This document shows positions 7,060 to 14,873 of a DNA stretch of 25,675 bases, piece after piece. A model generated the notes under the pieces. It searched no databases and was not told the DNA's origin. It saw only the letters and a list, made by a program, of their open reading frames with translations. Each line of letters opens with the position of its first letter. The first letter of the stretch is position 1. The translations under genes were made by a program, and so were the position numbers. The DNA is from Desulfovibrio sp. Dsv1 (GTDB lineage: Bacteria > Desulfobacterota > Desulfovibrionia > Desulfovibrionales > Desulfovibrionaceae): positions 1 through 25,675 of the forward strand of contig APFI01000326.1 of NCBI GenBank assembly GCA_000403945.1, written 5' to 3'.

Positions 7060-7320
7060 TTGATCTCGCGGCATGTTCAATATCTGCGCCGAGTTTCCTT
7101 TGCGCCGTGCCGCCCGGTAAATTTCAGTTCTTCGCGGATGGCGCTGTCATGAGCATTGAGGCTGCGATAACTTGCACAACATCCGGTAAAAAAGGAGGTC
7201 ATCTTCCGGCGCGGGCATTTTCTGATACTTGGCGGCTGACGGCGCTTTGTTGATCTGCGCGAAAAGATTCAGGTTTGCGCGTTTTGCCGCGGCAGGGAAC
7301 GTGTGGGCGGCGTGCCTGCA
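7060..7320 (-). pseudogene. unidentified eroded coding fragment
   Basis: The minus strand from 7320 is open for 58 codons without a start (NLNLFAQINKAPSAAKYQKM, PAPEDDLLFYRMLCKLSQ) and stops at 7147. An overlapping frame continues with YRSLNAHDSAIREELKFTGR to a stop near 7063. Codon choice looks coding in both parts, as after an indel near 7165. No family recognised. Together with 6581-6863 it forms a decayed block upstream of the TRAP operon. Confidence 0.4.
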
Positions 7321-7586
7321 CTATAATCAGCTTCCATTTTTATTTCAATGAGATATACATGTCATTCTTTTAGGTATGACGCCTGTTGCGGGCTACGCGC
7401 AAAAAGGATTTCCGGCGCGCTTCCGCAAAATACCCCCTCGAACGATTGCTGACTTCCGGACTTTGTGCTGAAAGGAACATTACTGGAAAACCGGCGCCGC
7501 AAACGCCGCGCGGTTTAGGTTGAGAGATACGGCCCCGGCAAGGCGTTATTGCGACGCCATAACCTGAAAAGAGGCAGGAGGTTGTC
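7321..7586 (+). promoter_or_regulatory. leader region of the TRAP operon
   Basis: No gene is seen. A TATAAT hexamer at 7322-7327 lacks a good -35. A dyad AAACCG...CGGTTT with inner GGCG/CGCC (about 7493-7521) sits 65 bp before dctP and may be an operator or leader hairpin. No sigma54 -24/-12 element was found. Confidence 0.25.
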
Positions 7587-8612
7587 ATGAACAGAAGATT
7601 CTTTCTTGCAGCGGGCTTCGCGGCCGCGTTGTCCCTGATGGCGGGACCGGCCGTGACGGCCCGTGCCACCGACTACAACGGCCCCAAAATCAAATTCCGG
7701 GTGGCCCATACCACGCCCCCGGGCAATCACATTACCCTGGCCTTTGAAAAGTTCAAAGAACTAGTGGAACAGAAAAGCGGCGGCAAGATCAAGGTCCAGG
7801 TGTTCCCCAATGCCATCCTGGGCAGCGACCGCGTGCTGATGGAAGGAGCCCAGAAGGGCAGTCTTGAAATGGCTGTGAGCTCCACACCCAACATGGCCAA
7901 TTTTTCTCCCCTCTATCAGGTTTTTGATCTGCCGTACATCACCAGCCCCAAGAATCAGGAAAAACTGTACAAGGCCATTGATTCCGGCGAGTTGGGCAAG
8001 TATTTCGAGAAGGTCGCCCATGACATCGGTCTGGAGCCAATCATGTACGCCGAATACGGCTACCGCAACTTTGTGACCATCAACCGCCCGGTGTCCAAGG
8101 TGGAAGACCTGGCCGGTCTGAAGATGCGCACCACAGACTCCGCTGTGGAAGTGGAAGTGGCCAAGGTCCTGAAAATGAATCCCACGCCTGTGGCCTGGGG
8201 CGAAACCTATACGGCTCTGCAGCAGGGCACCGTGGACGGCGAAGGCAACACCTTCCCGCACATGTACGGCGCAAAGCATCACGAAGTGCTGAAGTATGCC
8301 GTGACCTCGGCCCACAACTACGGCATGCAGGTCATGATGGCCAACAAGGCATGGTGGGACAAACTGTCTCCCGAAGCTCGGAAAGTCGTACGCGAAGCCG
8401 CGGCTGAAGCCTTGGCCTACCAGCGCGGGACCCTTTATCCCAGGAACGAGGCCGAAGCCCGCGAAGGCTTCGTCAAGGCCGGCATCAAGATTGTGGACCT
8501 GACCGACGCGCGGCTTGACGAATTCCGCAAGGCCACTCGCCCGGTCTGGGACAAATTCAAGGACAAGTTCCCGCCCGAACTGGTGGAAATGGTGCTTGAA
8601 ACCCAGAAATAA
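7587..8612 (+). CDS. dctP: TRAP transporter substrate-binding protein (DctP family)
   Basis: 341 residues with a cleavable signal peptide (MNRRFFLAAGFAAALSLMAG, likely cut after ARA at 27). Mature domain features of the DctP family: KIKFRVAHTTPPGNH, GGKIKVQVFPNAILGSDR, the conserved carboxylate-binding Arg at 181 (LKMRTTDSA) and LQQGTVDGEGNTF at 211-223. It captures an organic acid in the periplasm and hands it to the membrane subunit encoded next. The Arg suggests a carboxylate ligand; which one cannot be read. GCAGGAGG lies 6 nt before ATG. First gene of an operon with 8788-11182. Confidence 0.93.
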   Translation: MNRRFFLAAGFAAALSLMAGPAVTARATDYNGPKIKFRVAHTTPPGNHITLAFEKFKELVEQKSGGKIKVQVFPNAILGSDRVLMEGAQKGSLEMAVSSTPNMANFSPLYQVFDLPYITSPKNQEKLYKAIDSGELGKYFEKVAHDIGLEPIMYAEYGYRNFVTINRPVSKVEDLAGLKMRTTDSAVEVEVAKVLKMNPTPVAWGETYTALQQGTVDGEGNTFPHMYGAKHHEVLKYAVTSAHNYGMQVMMANKAWWDKLSPEARKVVREAAAEALAYQRGTLYPRNEAEAREGFVKAGIKIVDLTDARLDEFRKATRPVWDKFKDKFPPELVEMVLETQK

Positions 8613-8621
8613 CCGTCCGTT

Positions 8622-8659
8622 CGGGTCCGGGATCGTGACGGACGCGCCCCCCGGACCCG
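8622..8659 (+). other. strong stem-loop between dctP and dctQM
   Basis: CGGGTCCGGG (8622-8631) and CCCGGACCCG (8650-8659) form a perfect 10-bp GC-rich stem with an 18-nt loop, 9 nt after the dctP stop. No T-run follows. Such stems often protect the upstream message or lower downstream expression, giving more binding protein than permease; that role is inferred. Confidence 0.6.
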
Positions 8660-8787
8660 GACTGCCCCCGCATGTTTCGCCATCCGTCTCGGGGCGGTCC
8701 CGCCGGTCCCGTCATTTCCGCCACCCGGCCCATTGACTGGAATGGCCCGGCGCCTCCTTCCCGGCCGTTTGCCGCATGGAGTACCCC

Positions 8788-10710
8788 ATGTCCTCATCCG
8801 CCCGTAAATTTCCGCGCATGCTCGACGCCAATCTGGAAAAGCCCTTCCTGGTTGCGGGCATGCTCCTGATGATCGTGATCATCACCTACCAGACCGTCTA
8901 CCGCTACTCCATCACCGAACTGCTGGCTCTGCTGGACGGGCCCCGCTTCAGCGCTTGGCTGGATGGTTTTCTGCCGGTGGGCAAAATCCGGGAGACTGTT
9001 TCCCTCTATGTGGGCCTGTCGGTCTGGTCCGAAGAGATGGCCCGCTACATCTTCATCTGGATTTCCTATCTGGCCATTCCCCTGGCCATCCGCCAGCGCG
9101 GCAATATCCGCGTGGACATCATCTATGACCGGCTGCCATCCCGCGTTCAAGGCATAAGTTGGATCGTGGTGGATCTCTGCCTGCTGATCCTGAGCGCCTT
9201 TGTGTTTGTGGAGGGCGTGGAGCACATCCGCATGCAGTTGGCCATGCCCCAAGTGACGGCGGCCCTGCGCATTCCCTACGCCATACCCTATCTGATCCTG
9301 CCTCTGGGCTTCGGCCTGATGACCCTGCGCGCCCTGGAAGACCTGGCGGCGCAACTGCGGACCGTGTCCTGGCGGGACGCACTGTCCGGGGCGGTCTTTA
9401 CGGCCCTGCTTTTCTCGCCGGTGCTGCTTTTCGACGATCTCAACGCCATTGCGCTGCTCTTCGGTTATTTTGTGGTGCTGCTGCTGCTCGGTGTGCCTAT
9501 CGCCTTTTCCCTGGGCATCGCGGCCCTGATGACCGTGGTGGGCGCGGGCACCTTGCCCGTGAACTATATCGCCACCGTGGCCTTCACTTCCATCGACAAT
9601 TTCCCCATCATGGCCATCCCCTTCTTCATCGCGGCCGGGGTGTTCATGGGCGCGGGCGGGCTTTCCCGCCGCCTGCTGGCCCTGGCCGACGAACTGGTGG
9701 GCGGTCTGGCCGGAGGCATGGCCCTGGCCAGCATCGCCACCTGCATGTTTTTCGCGGCCATCAGCGGCTCCGGCCCGGCCACGGTGGCAGCCATCGGCAC
9801 CCTGACCATCCCGGCCATGATTGAGCGCGGCTACGACAAGCTCTTCGCCGCCGCCGTGGTGGCCGCCGCCGGGGCCATCGGCGTGATGATCCCGCCCAGC
9901 AATCCCTTTGTGGTCTACGGCGTGGCCGGACAGGCTTCGGTGGGCAAGCTCTTTCTGGCGGGCATCACGCCGGGCATCCTCACCGGCTTGGCCCTGATGG
10001 GCACGGCTTATGTCATCGCCCGCAAGAACGGCTGGCGCGGCGAATCCCGTAACCGCAGCCTGAAGACCATGGGCCGCGCCGTCTGGGAGGCCAAGTGGGC
10101 TCTGCTGGTGCCGGTCATCGTGCTGGGCGGCATTTACGGCGGTCTGATGACCCCCACCGAGGCGGCGGCCATTGCCGCCATGTACGGCATGCTGATAGGG
10201 CTTTTCGTCTACCGTGAGCTTTCCCTGGCCTCGCTCTGGAAATGCTGTGTGGAGTCGGCCCAGACCTCGGCGGTCATCATCATGCTTATGTCCATGGCCA
10301 CCATTTTCGGCAATGTAATGACCTTGGAACAGGTGCCCGAGCGCATCGCGGCGGCCATTCTGGACCTGACCAGCAACAAGATCGCCATTTTGCTGCTGAT
10401 CAACGTGCTGCTGCTCTGGGTGGGCACCTTCATGGAGGCCCTGGCGGCCATCGTGATCCTCACGCCCATTCTGCTGCCCCTGGTGACCAAGGTGGGCGTG
10501 GATCCCATCCACTTCGGCGTGATCATGGTGGTCAATCTGGCCATCGGTTTTGTGACGCCGCCGGTGGGCGTGAACCTCTTTGTGGCCTGCGGCATTACCA
10601 AACAGAAAATCGAGATGGTTTCGCGGGCGGCGGCGCCCTTTATCCTGACCATGCTGACCATTCTGATGCTGGTGACGTACTGGCCGGGTTTGTCGCTCTT
10701 CCTTTTATAG
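8788..10710 (+). CDS. dctQM: fused TRAP transporter permease (DctQ-DctM)
   Basis: 640 residues. Residues 1 to about 200 are the small DctQ domain with four helices and the WSEEMARYIFIWISYL motif. Residues 210-640 are the large DctM domain with about 12 helices, including FAAISGSGPATVAAIGT, GVMIPPSNPFVVYG and FVTPPVGVNLFVACG. It drives Na+-coupled uptake of the ligand delivered by DctP. An ATG at 8776 is also in frame, but the one at 8788 is chosen because GGAG overlaps the first ATG and lies 6 nt before the second. Ends 28 bp before the GlcG-like gene. Confidence 0.93.
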   Translation: MSSSARKFPRMLDANLEKPFLVAGMLLMIVIITYQTVYRYSITELLALLDGPRFSAWLDGFLPVGKIRETVSLYVGLSVWSEEMARYIFIWISYLAIPLAIRQRGNIRVDIIYDRLPSRVQGISWIVVDLCLLILSAFVFVEGVEHIRMQLAMPQVTAALRIPYAIPYLILPLGFGLMTLRALEDLAAQLRTVSWRDALSGAVFTALLFSPVLLFDDLNAIALLFGYFVVLLLLGVPIAFSLGIAALMTVVGAGTLPVNYIATVAFTSIDNFPIMAIPFFIAAGVFMGAGGLSRRLLALADELVGGLAGGMALASIATCMFFAAISGSGPATVAAIGTLTIPAMIERGYDKLFAAAVVAAAGAIGVMIPPSNPFVVYGVAGQASVGKLFLAGITPGILTGLALMGTAYVIARKNGWRGESRNRSLKTMGRAVWEAKWALLVPVIVLGGIYGGLMTPTEAAAIAAMYGMLIGLFVYRELSLASLWKCCVESAQTSAVIIMLMSMATIFGNVMTLEQVPERIAAAILDLTSNKIAILLLINVLLLWVGTFMEALAAIVILTPILLPLVTKVGVDPIHFGVIMVVNLAIGFVTPPVGVNLFVACGITKQKIEMVSRAAAPFILTMLTILMLVTYWPGLSLFLL

Positions 10711-10738
10711 AGCATGCCCTGTTGCAAGGAGGATTGCC

Positions 10739-11182
10739 ATGCCTGGCCAGTCCGGTATTCTGAACCACAGACACATCCTGGCGGCCGTCGCCACTCTGGC
10801 TGCGGAGGCGGAAAGAGACGGCGGCGCGCCCCTGTGCATCGCGGTCTGTGATGCGGTGGGGGATTTGCTGCACTACTCGCGCATGGCCGGAGGCAAACGG
10901 CGTGGCACGCCTATTGCCGTGGGCAAGGCCTATACCTCCGCCGTGCTGGAAACAAGCACCAGCGCCCTGCACGCCCGGCTGGAGCGCGAACGTCTGACTC
11001 TGGCGGATTTTTGCGACGGCCCCGCGCCCCGGCTGACCAGCCTGGCGGGCGGCGTGCCCTTGGCCTGGGACGGCCGCACTCTGGGCGGCGTGGGGGTTAG
11101 CGGGCGCAAGCCCGAGGAGGACGAGATTCTGGCCACGCGGCTGGCAACGGTGCTGCTGGAGCTTGGCGGGACGGCGCTCTGA
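10739..11182 (+). CDS. GlcG/HbpS-family (DUF336) protein
   Basis: 147 residues with the compact GlcG/HbpS layout: internal LCIAVCDAVGDLLHYSRM, a TPIAVGKAYTSAV helix, and the terminal GGVGVSGRKPEEDEILA loop and helix. Family members bind haem or small hydroxy acids and commonly accompany glycolate, lactate or diol catabolism genes. Start preceded by AAGGAGG at proper spacing. No signal peptide is evident, so probably cytosolic. Its place in the TRAP operon suggests the transported acid and this protein belong to one pathway, but no enzyme is encoded with them here. Confidence 0.8.
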   Translation: MPGQSGILNHRHILAAVATLAAEAERDGGAPLCIAVCDAVGDLLHYSRMAGGKRRGTPIAVGKAYTSAVLETSTSALHARLERERLTLADFCDGPAPRLTSLAGGVPLAWDGRTLGGVGVSGRKPEEDEILATRLATVLLELGGTAL

Positions 11183-11195
11183 AAACGCTAAAAGG

Positions 11196-11230
11196 GGCCT
11201 GGAGGCTTCGGCTTCCAGGCCTCTCTTTTA
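11196..11230. terminator. bidirectional UUCG terminator
   Basis: GGCCTGGAGGC-TTCG-GCTTCCAGGCC, 11 pairs including one wobble, closed by a stable UUCG loop. Tail TCTCTTTTA on the plus strand and CCTTTTA on the minus strand. It ends both the TRAP operon and the convergent ggt gene, whose stop codon lies in the plus-strand tail. Confidence 0.9.
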
Positions 11231-12889
11231 CAGCGACACAGCCTGGCCGTCGCCGCGAGGATCAGCCGCCCCTTGCAGCAGGCCGTCCCTGTCACAGAGA
11301 ATGGCCCCGGCGTGGCCCATGATTTCCGTATAATCCTCCACCATGAACACGGGCTGGCCGCGCCGCCGCAAGTCTTCGGCGACGTTTCCGGGAATGCGGC
11401 CTTCCAGCTTGAGGTCGTTGTCGGGCGCGCCCCAGCTCCGGCCCAGCAGCCAGCGCGGGGCGTTAACCGCGTCCTGCGGGGCCAGACCGAAGTCCACAAT
11501 GCGAGTGGTCAGGGCGGCCAAGGTCTGGGGCTGGCCCTCGCCGCCCATGCTGCCGCAGACCAGCCGGGGCTTGCCGTCCTTGAGCAGCATGGCCGGAGTC
11601 AGGGTGTGCATGGTGCGCTTGCCCGGCTCCAGACGGTTGACGTGCGCCGGGTCCAGGGAGAAGGCGCAGCCCCGATTCTGCAAAAGAATGCCTGTGCCTG
11701 CGGCCACCATGCCCGATCCGAACTCGTGATAGATGCTCTGGAGCATGGAGACGGCGTTGCCCGTCGCGTCCACCACGCCCAGCCAGACCGTGTCCCCGCT
11801 TGGCGACAGGGGCGGCAGGGAGCCCATGCTTTTTTCCAGGGAAATGCGCGCCGCCTGTTCCCGACCGTATTCCGGCGAGAGCAGCCGGTCCAGCGGGATG
11901 TCCGTATGGGCCGGGTCCGTGAGCCAGCGGTCCCGGTCCTGAAAGGCTAGGCGCGTGGCTTCCACCAAGGCCTGGTAGTAGTCGGCGCCGCCTTCGCCCA
12001 GCGCGGCCAGATCAATGTTGTTGCAGATGTTCAGGATTTCCAGCGCGGCTATGCCCTGGCTGTTGGGCGGCGCGCTGCAGGCCGTGAGGTCGCGGTAGGG
12101 CACGCGCAACGGTTCCGCCCAGTCCGCATGGTGGCCAGCCAGATCTCCCACGGTCAGCAGGCCGCTGTGCAGCATCATGCTGTCCGCGATGGCGCGGGCG
12201 ATGCCGCCGCGATAAAATTCGTCCGCGCCGTTCTGGGCCAGCCGGGCCAGACTTTGGGCCAGATCGGGCTGGCGCAGAATTTCACCTTCGGCATAGGGGC
12301 GGCCGTTTTCCTTGCAGAAGATCTCCAGAAAGGCCGGAAACTGGTGCAGACCGCGTCCCGCGCCCTGGCCGCTGGTGTCCACGGCCAGCCAGTGGGCCAG
12401 GGAATGCCCCACCGCGAATCCGTCTTCCGCGTAGCCGCGCGCCGCGTCCAGTAGTTCCGCCCAAGAGAGGGGCGAACCCATGCTCTCCCGGCTCAGCCGG
12501 AAAGCCTCGTCCCAGCCGGAAACCGCGCCGGGCACGGTATTGACCGCCAGATAGCCGCGCGCGGGCACGGCCTTGAAGCCCCTGGCCCCGTAAAGTTCCG
12601 GGCATGCCGAGGCGGCGGCCCGGCCACTGGCGTTCAGGGCCTTGAGTTCGCCGCGAGCGGCGTCGTAAATCAGCCAGAAGCTGTCGCCGCCCAGGCCGCA
12701 CATGTGCGGATAGACCACGGACAGCACGGCTGACGCGGCAATGGCCGCGTCCACGGCCGTGCCACCCCGGCGCAGGGCATCCAGCCCGGCCTGGGAGGCC
12801 AGATAGTGGGGCGTGCTGACCATGCCCTTGCGTCCCAGAGGATTAATGCCGGCGGGGACTGTGGCGGAATAGCGGACAGTGGTGTTCAT
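11228..12889 (-). CDS. ggt: gamma-glutamyltransferase (GGT family)
   Basis: 553 residues. N-terminal nucleophile hydrolase that self-cleaves before a Thr and transfers or hydrolyses gamma-glutamyl groups, for example from glutathione. Seen: GMVSTPHYLASQAGLDALRR, VVYPHMCGLGGDSFWLIYD near the large-subunit start, and the small-subunit junction SGDTVWLGVVDATGNAVSM, with Thr at about 367 in the catalytic position, then HEFGSGMV. A signal peptide is not clear, unlike many periplasmic homologues, so a cytosolic GGT-like acylase is possible. Start at 12889 chosen for GAGG 5 nt upstream; an ATG at 12952 lacks a ribosome site. Confidence 0.87.
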   Translation of the reverse strand: MNTTVRYSATVPAGINPLGRKGMVSTPHYLASQAGLDALRRGGTAVDAAIAASAVLSVVYPHMCGLGGDSFWLIYDAARGELKALNASGRAAASACPELYGARGFKAVPARGYLAVNTVPGAVSGWDEAFRLSRESMGSPLSWAELLDAARGYAEDGFAVGHSLAHWLAVDTSGQGAGRGLHQFPAFLEIFCKENGRPYAEGEILRQPDLAQSLARLAQNGADEFYRGGIARAIADSMMLHSGLLTVGDLAGHHADWAEPLRVPYRDLTACSAPPNSQGIAALEILNICNNIDLAALGEGGADYYQALVEATRLAFQDRDRWLTDPAHTDIPLDRLLSPEYGREQAARISLEKSMGSLPPLSPSGDTVWLGVVDATGNAVSMLQSIYHEFGSGMVAAGTGILLQNRGCAFSLDPAHVNRLEPGKRTMHTLTPAMLLKDGKPRLVCGSMGGEGQPQTLAALTTRIVDFGLAPQDAVNAPRWLLGRSWGAPDNDLKLEGRIPGNVAEDLRRRGQPVFMVEDYTEIMGHAGAILCDRDGLLQGAADPRGDGQAVSL

Positions 12890-13090
12890 GCGCACCTCAA
12901 AGCTGTTGCACCCCCATGCGGCCGAAGCCGGAAAGGGACGATTTTCAACCATTGCAATTGCTTGTGTGGTTATTTATTGATCATAGCCTATCCACCCGAC
13001 CCCGTAAAGCGTTGACCCGCATCTAGCGGCGTTCTGTGGCTGAAAGAGGCTCGCCGCATGCGCGCCCCGCGAATAACCCCGGGGGCGGCT

Positions 13091-13655
13091 ATGCGGGAGG
13101 CTATTGCGGCGGAATTGTGGCGTTGGTTCGGGACTATGCGGAAAAGAATGGGCTGGAAATGATCTGGGAACAGCCGCTGGCGCGCTGCGCCGACGCCCGC
13201 GACACACTTTTCGCCCGCTTGCGGGAGCGGCCTGTCCCAAACCGTTATCTGCCGGAAGAGTATCTGCCGGGAGCACGGACCGTGATTTTCTGGTTCATCC
13301 CTTTCAAAAAGGCTGTGGCCGCCAGCAATAGGGAGGGCTTTCAACTGCTCCGCCGTCTGGGTCGAGGCCTGTCTGAACGCCAACGCCATGGCCACCGAGC
13401 TTGATGAGCGTCTGGCGGAAGGCGTCAGGGCGCGGGCATAGCCGCGAGATCATCTACATCCGCTGGTCCCAGAAGCATGTCGCCTCTGCGCCCGTCAGTG
13501 TCCCACCGGGGCGTTGAGCGCGGCTTTGATCGCCGGATTGCCCGGAAATGTGCGGGAAGGGCGAAGCTGTCTATCCGGGCGCGGACATCCGCGGCAAATG
13601 CGTGGTGGGCTTGCCCTGTTCCTTTGTTGAGCATACCCGCGCCCGGCGCATCTGA
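13091..13655 (+). pseudogene. broken QueG-like 4Fe-4S protein (epoxyqueuosine reductase relative)
   Basis: Three frames together recover a recognisable protein. MREAIAAEL begins at ATG 13091; a shift gives VRDYAEKNGLEMIWEQPLAR, YLPEEYLPGARTVIFWFIPF and KKAVAASNREGF. A second shift near 13345 gives SAVWVEACLNANAMATELDE and a stop (13441), then REIIYIRWSQKHVA. The Cys-rich middle is largely deleted, resuming at CPTGAL (13499) and ending IRGKCVVGLPCSF with a stop at 13655. Motif order matches QueG-like iron-sulfur proteins of about 280 residues; only about 190 codons remain. Confidence 0.7.
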
Positions 13656-13689
13656 CCTTCCCAGGAAGGACGCGCCGCCGTCCGGGGCC

Positions 13690-14382
13690 TTGCGGCGGCG
13701 CGCCAGCCATTTGGAAGCTGTCCATGCTCAGGGCGTTGCCCAGAGCCGGGTCAGGGCGCTGAAAAGCGCGGCCAGAAGGCGATTGCAGCTCAGGCGGGCG
13801 GCGGAGATGCCGGTGACGTGGAGCGCGTTGCACGGGGTCGAGAGCAGAGCCAGCTCAACCCTTTGTCCGTGATCCGCTTGGCTTGGGGAGGCGTTGCCCG
13901 GCAGAAACACGCCGCCCGGGGGACAGCAGGATGCCCAGGGTCGTCATGGGGGAGAAGCGTCCCCGGAAAAGAGCGCCATGAAGAACATGACCGGATAGAG
14001 AATAGTGAATGATGGCCGCCGCGCCGCTGGGCAGGTAGGCGAAACTCCAGAAAAATGTCAGGGTGCCCGGCATGTACATGAGGCTTAGTCCGGCCAGCTT
14101 GGGGAGCTGCGGCAGGGCGGCAGAATGACGGCCATGAGGACGGTGGCCGTCAGAAAGCGGTGGAAGAGCGAGGATTGCGGACTGAGACCGCTGCGCATGA
14201 GCGGAATGCTGAAGAGGGGCAGTCTCAATAGCTCCGGTCTGCCCAACCCGCCGGGCGGCATCCGGAATGTCCGTAGGTTCCACCTCCGCAATGGGCTTCC
14301 TCTGCCACAGGAAAAATCTGGCCCCAAAGAGGGATGGCATTTTTGGGAATGGCTGGGCGCGAGATTCCCACATGCTTGCCAA
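13690..14382 (-). pseudogene. broken EamA/DMT-family exporter
   Basis: Minus-strand pieces in different frames line up in order along an EamA transporter: FSIPLMRSGLSPQSSLFHRF and LTATVLMAVILPPC (14085-14250), LAGLSLMYMPGTLTFFWSFA and YLPSGAAAIIHYS (about 13990-14110), then RGRFSPMTTLGILLS, and ALLSTPCNALHVTGISAARL and LFSALTRL near the end. At least three frameshifts separate them. These proteins normally have ten helices and about 300 residues. The original substrate is unknown. Confidence 0.65.
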
Positions 14383-14563
14383 ACCATCCCGCGCACAACC
14401 TCAAGGAGTCCGCTATCCCTAAAAGTTACCCTAGAAAATTTGTGGCTGTCAACGGACATTAGCGAATCCATGCAGAGTGTAAAACCATATAAAAACAAAG
14501 TCCGCCAAGGTGTCATCAGGATGCGAATATATATCACAACATATTAAAATATAAATATTATTT

Positions 14564-14613
14564 ATTATACTATTCTATAAATACCGCCAGAAATACCGAT
14601 AATTTGACGGTAT
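14564..14613. promoter_or_regulatory. A+T-rich promoter region with three ATACCG boxes
   Basis: AAATACCG at 14579-14586 and again at 14591-14598, 12 bp apart, with CGGTAT inverted at 14608-14613. TACCGCCA/TGACGGTA makes an outer dyad. A minus-strand TATAAT (14564-14569) lies beside it. This looks like an operator plus promoter for the now broken EamA gene. Confidence 0.35.
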
Positions 14614-14654
14614 GTTGCTAGACTTTGCGATAGGACGTGGGATTACTAATCTCA

Positions 14655-14700
14655 TGAAAAGCGAAGTCCCGCAAGGCTTTTTAGGCTTTTCGGGACTTCG
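14655..14700 (-). terminator. terminator of the tRNA-Met gene
   Basis: CGAAGTCCCG (minus strand, 14700-14691) pairs perfectly with CGGGACTTCG (14671-14662), followed by CTTTTCAT. It lies 14 nt after the tRNA 3' end. Confidence 0.75.
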
Positions 14701-14713
14701 TGAGATTGTTGTT

Positions 14714-14789
14714 TGGTGGGCCCACCAGGACTTGAACCTGGGACCTGCCGGTTATGAGCCGGAGGCTCTACCAACTGAGCTATGGGCCC
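14714..14789 (-). tRNA. tRNA-Met (anticodon CAU)
   Basis: 76 nt with encoded CCA. Acceptor GGGCCCA pairs with TGGGCCC; D-arm AGCTCAGTTGGTAGAGC; anticodon stem CCGG with loop CTCATAA (anticodon CAT); T-loop GGTTCAAGTCC; discriminator A. The 5' end pairs fully, so it is not an initiator tRNA. The same anticodon also occurs in tRNA-Ile with lysidine; elongator Met is preferred but not proven. Confidence 0.93.
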
Positions 14790-14798
14790 AAGAGCTTT

Positions 14799-14828
14799 CA
14801 TATAGCCGGAAGCGGGCGCGCCGGTCAA
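14799..14828 (-). promoter_or_regulatory. promoter of the tRNA gene
   Basis: TTGACC (14823-14828), 18-bp spacer, TATATG (14799-14804) on the minus strand. The -10 box ends 9 bp before the mature tRNA. Confidence 0.55.
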
Positions 14829-14873
14829 GGTTATGCGCCCCGGCCGGAATTGCCGCCGCTTCCGCGCCGCGCC

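Noticed and set aside
7316..7330. TATAAT at 7322 as the TRAP promoter
   Set aside because: No acceptable -35 at 16-18 bp and 260 bp from dctP; kept only as part of the leader note.
8794..10512. 572-codon minus-strand frame opposite dctQM
   Set aside because: Gln/His/Gly-rich shadow of a hydrophobic gene, no homology-like motif, no start site.
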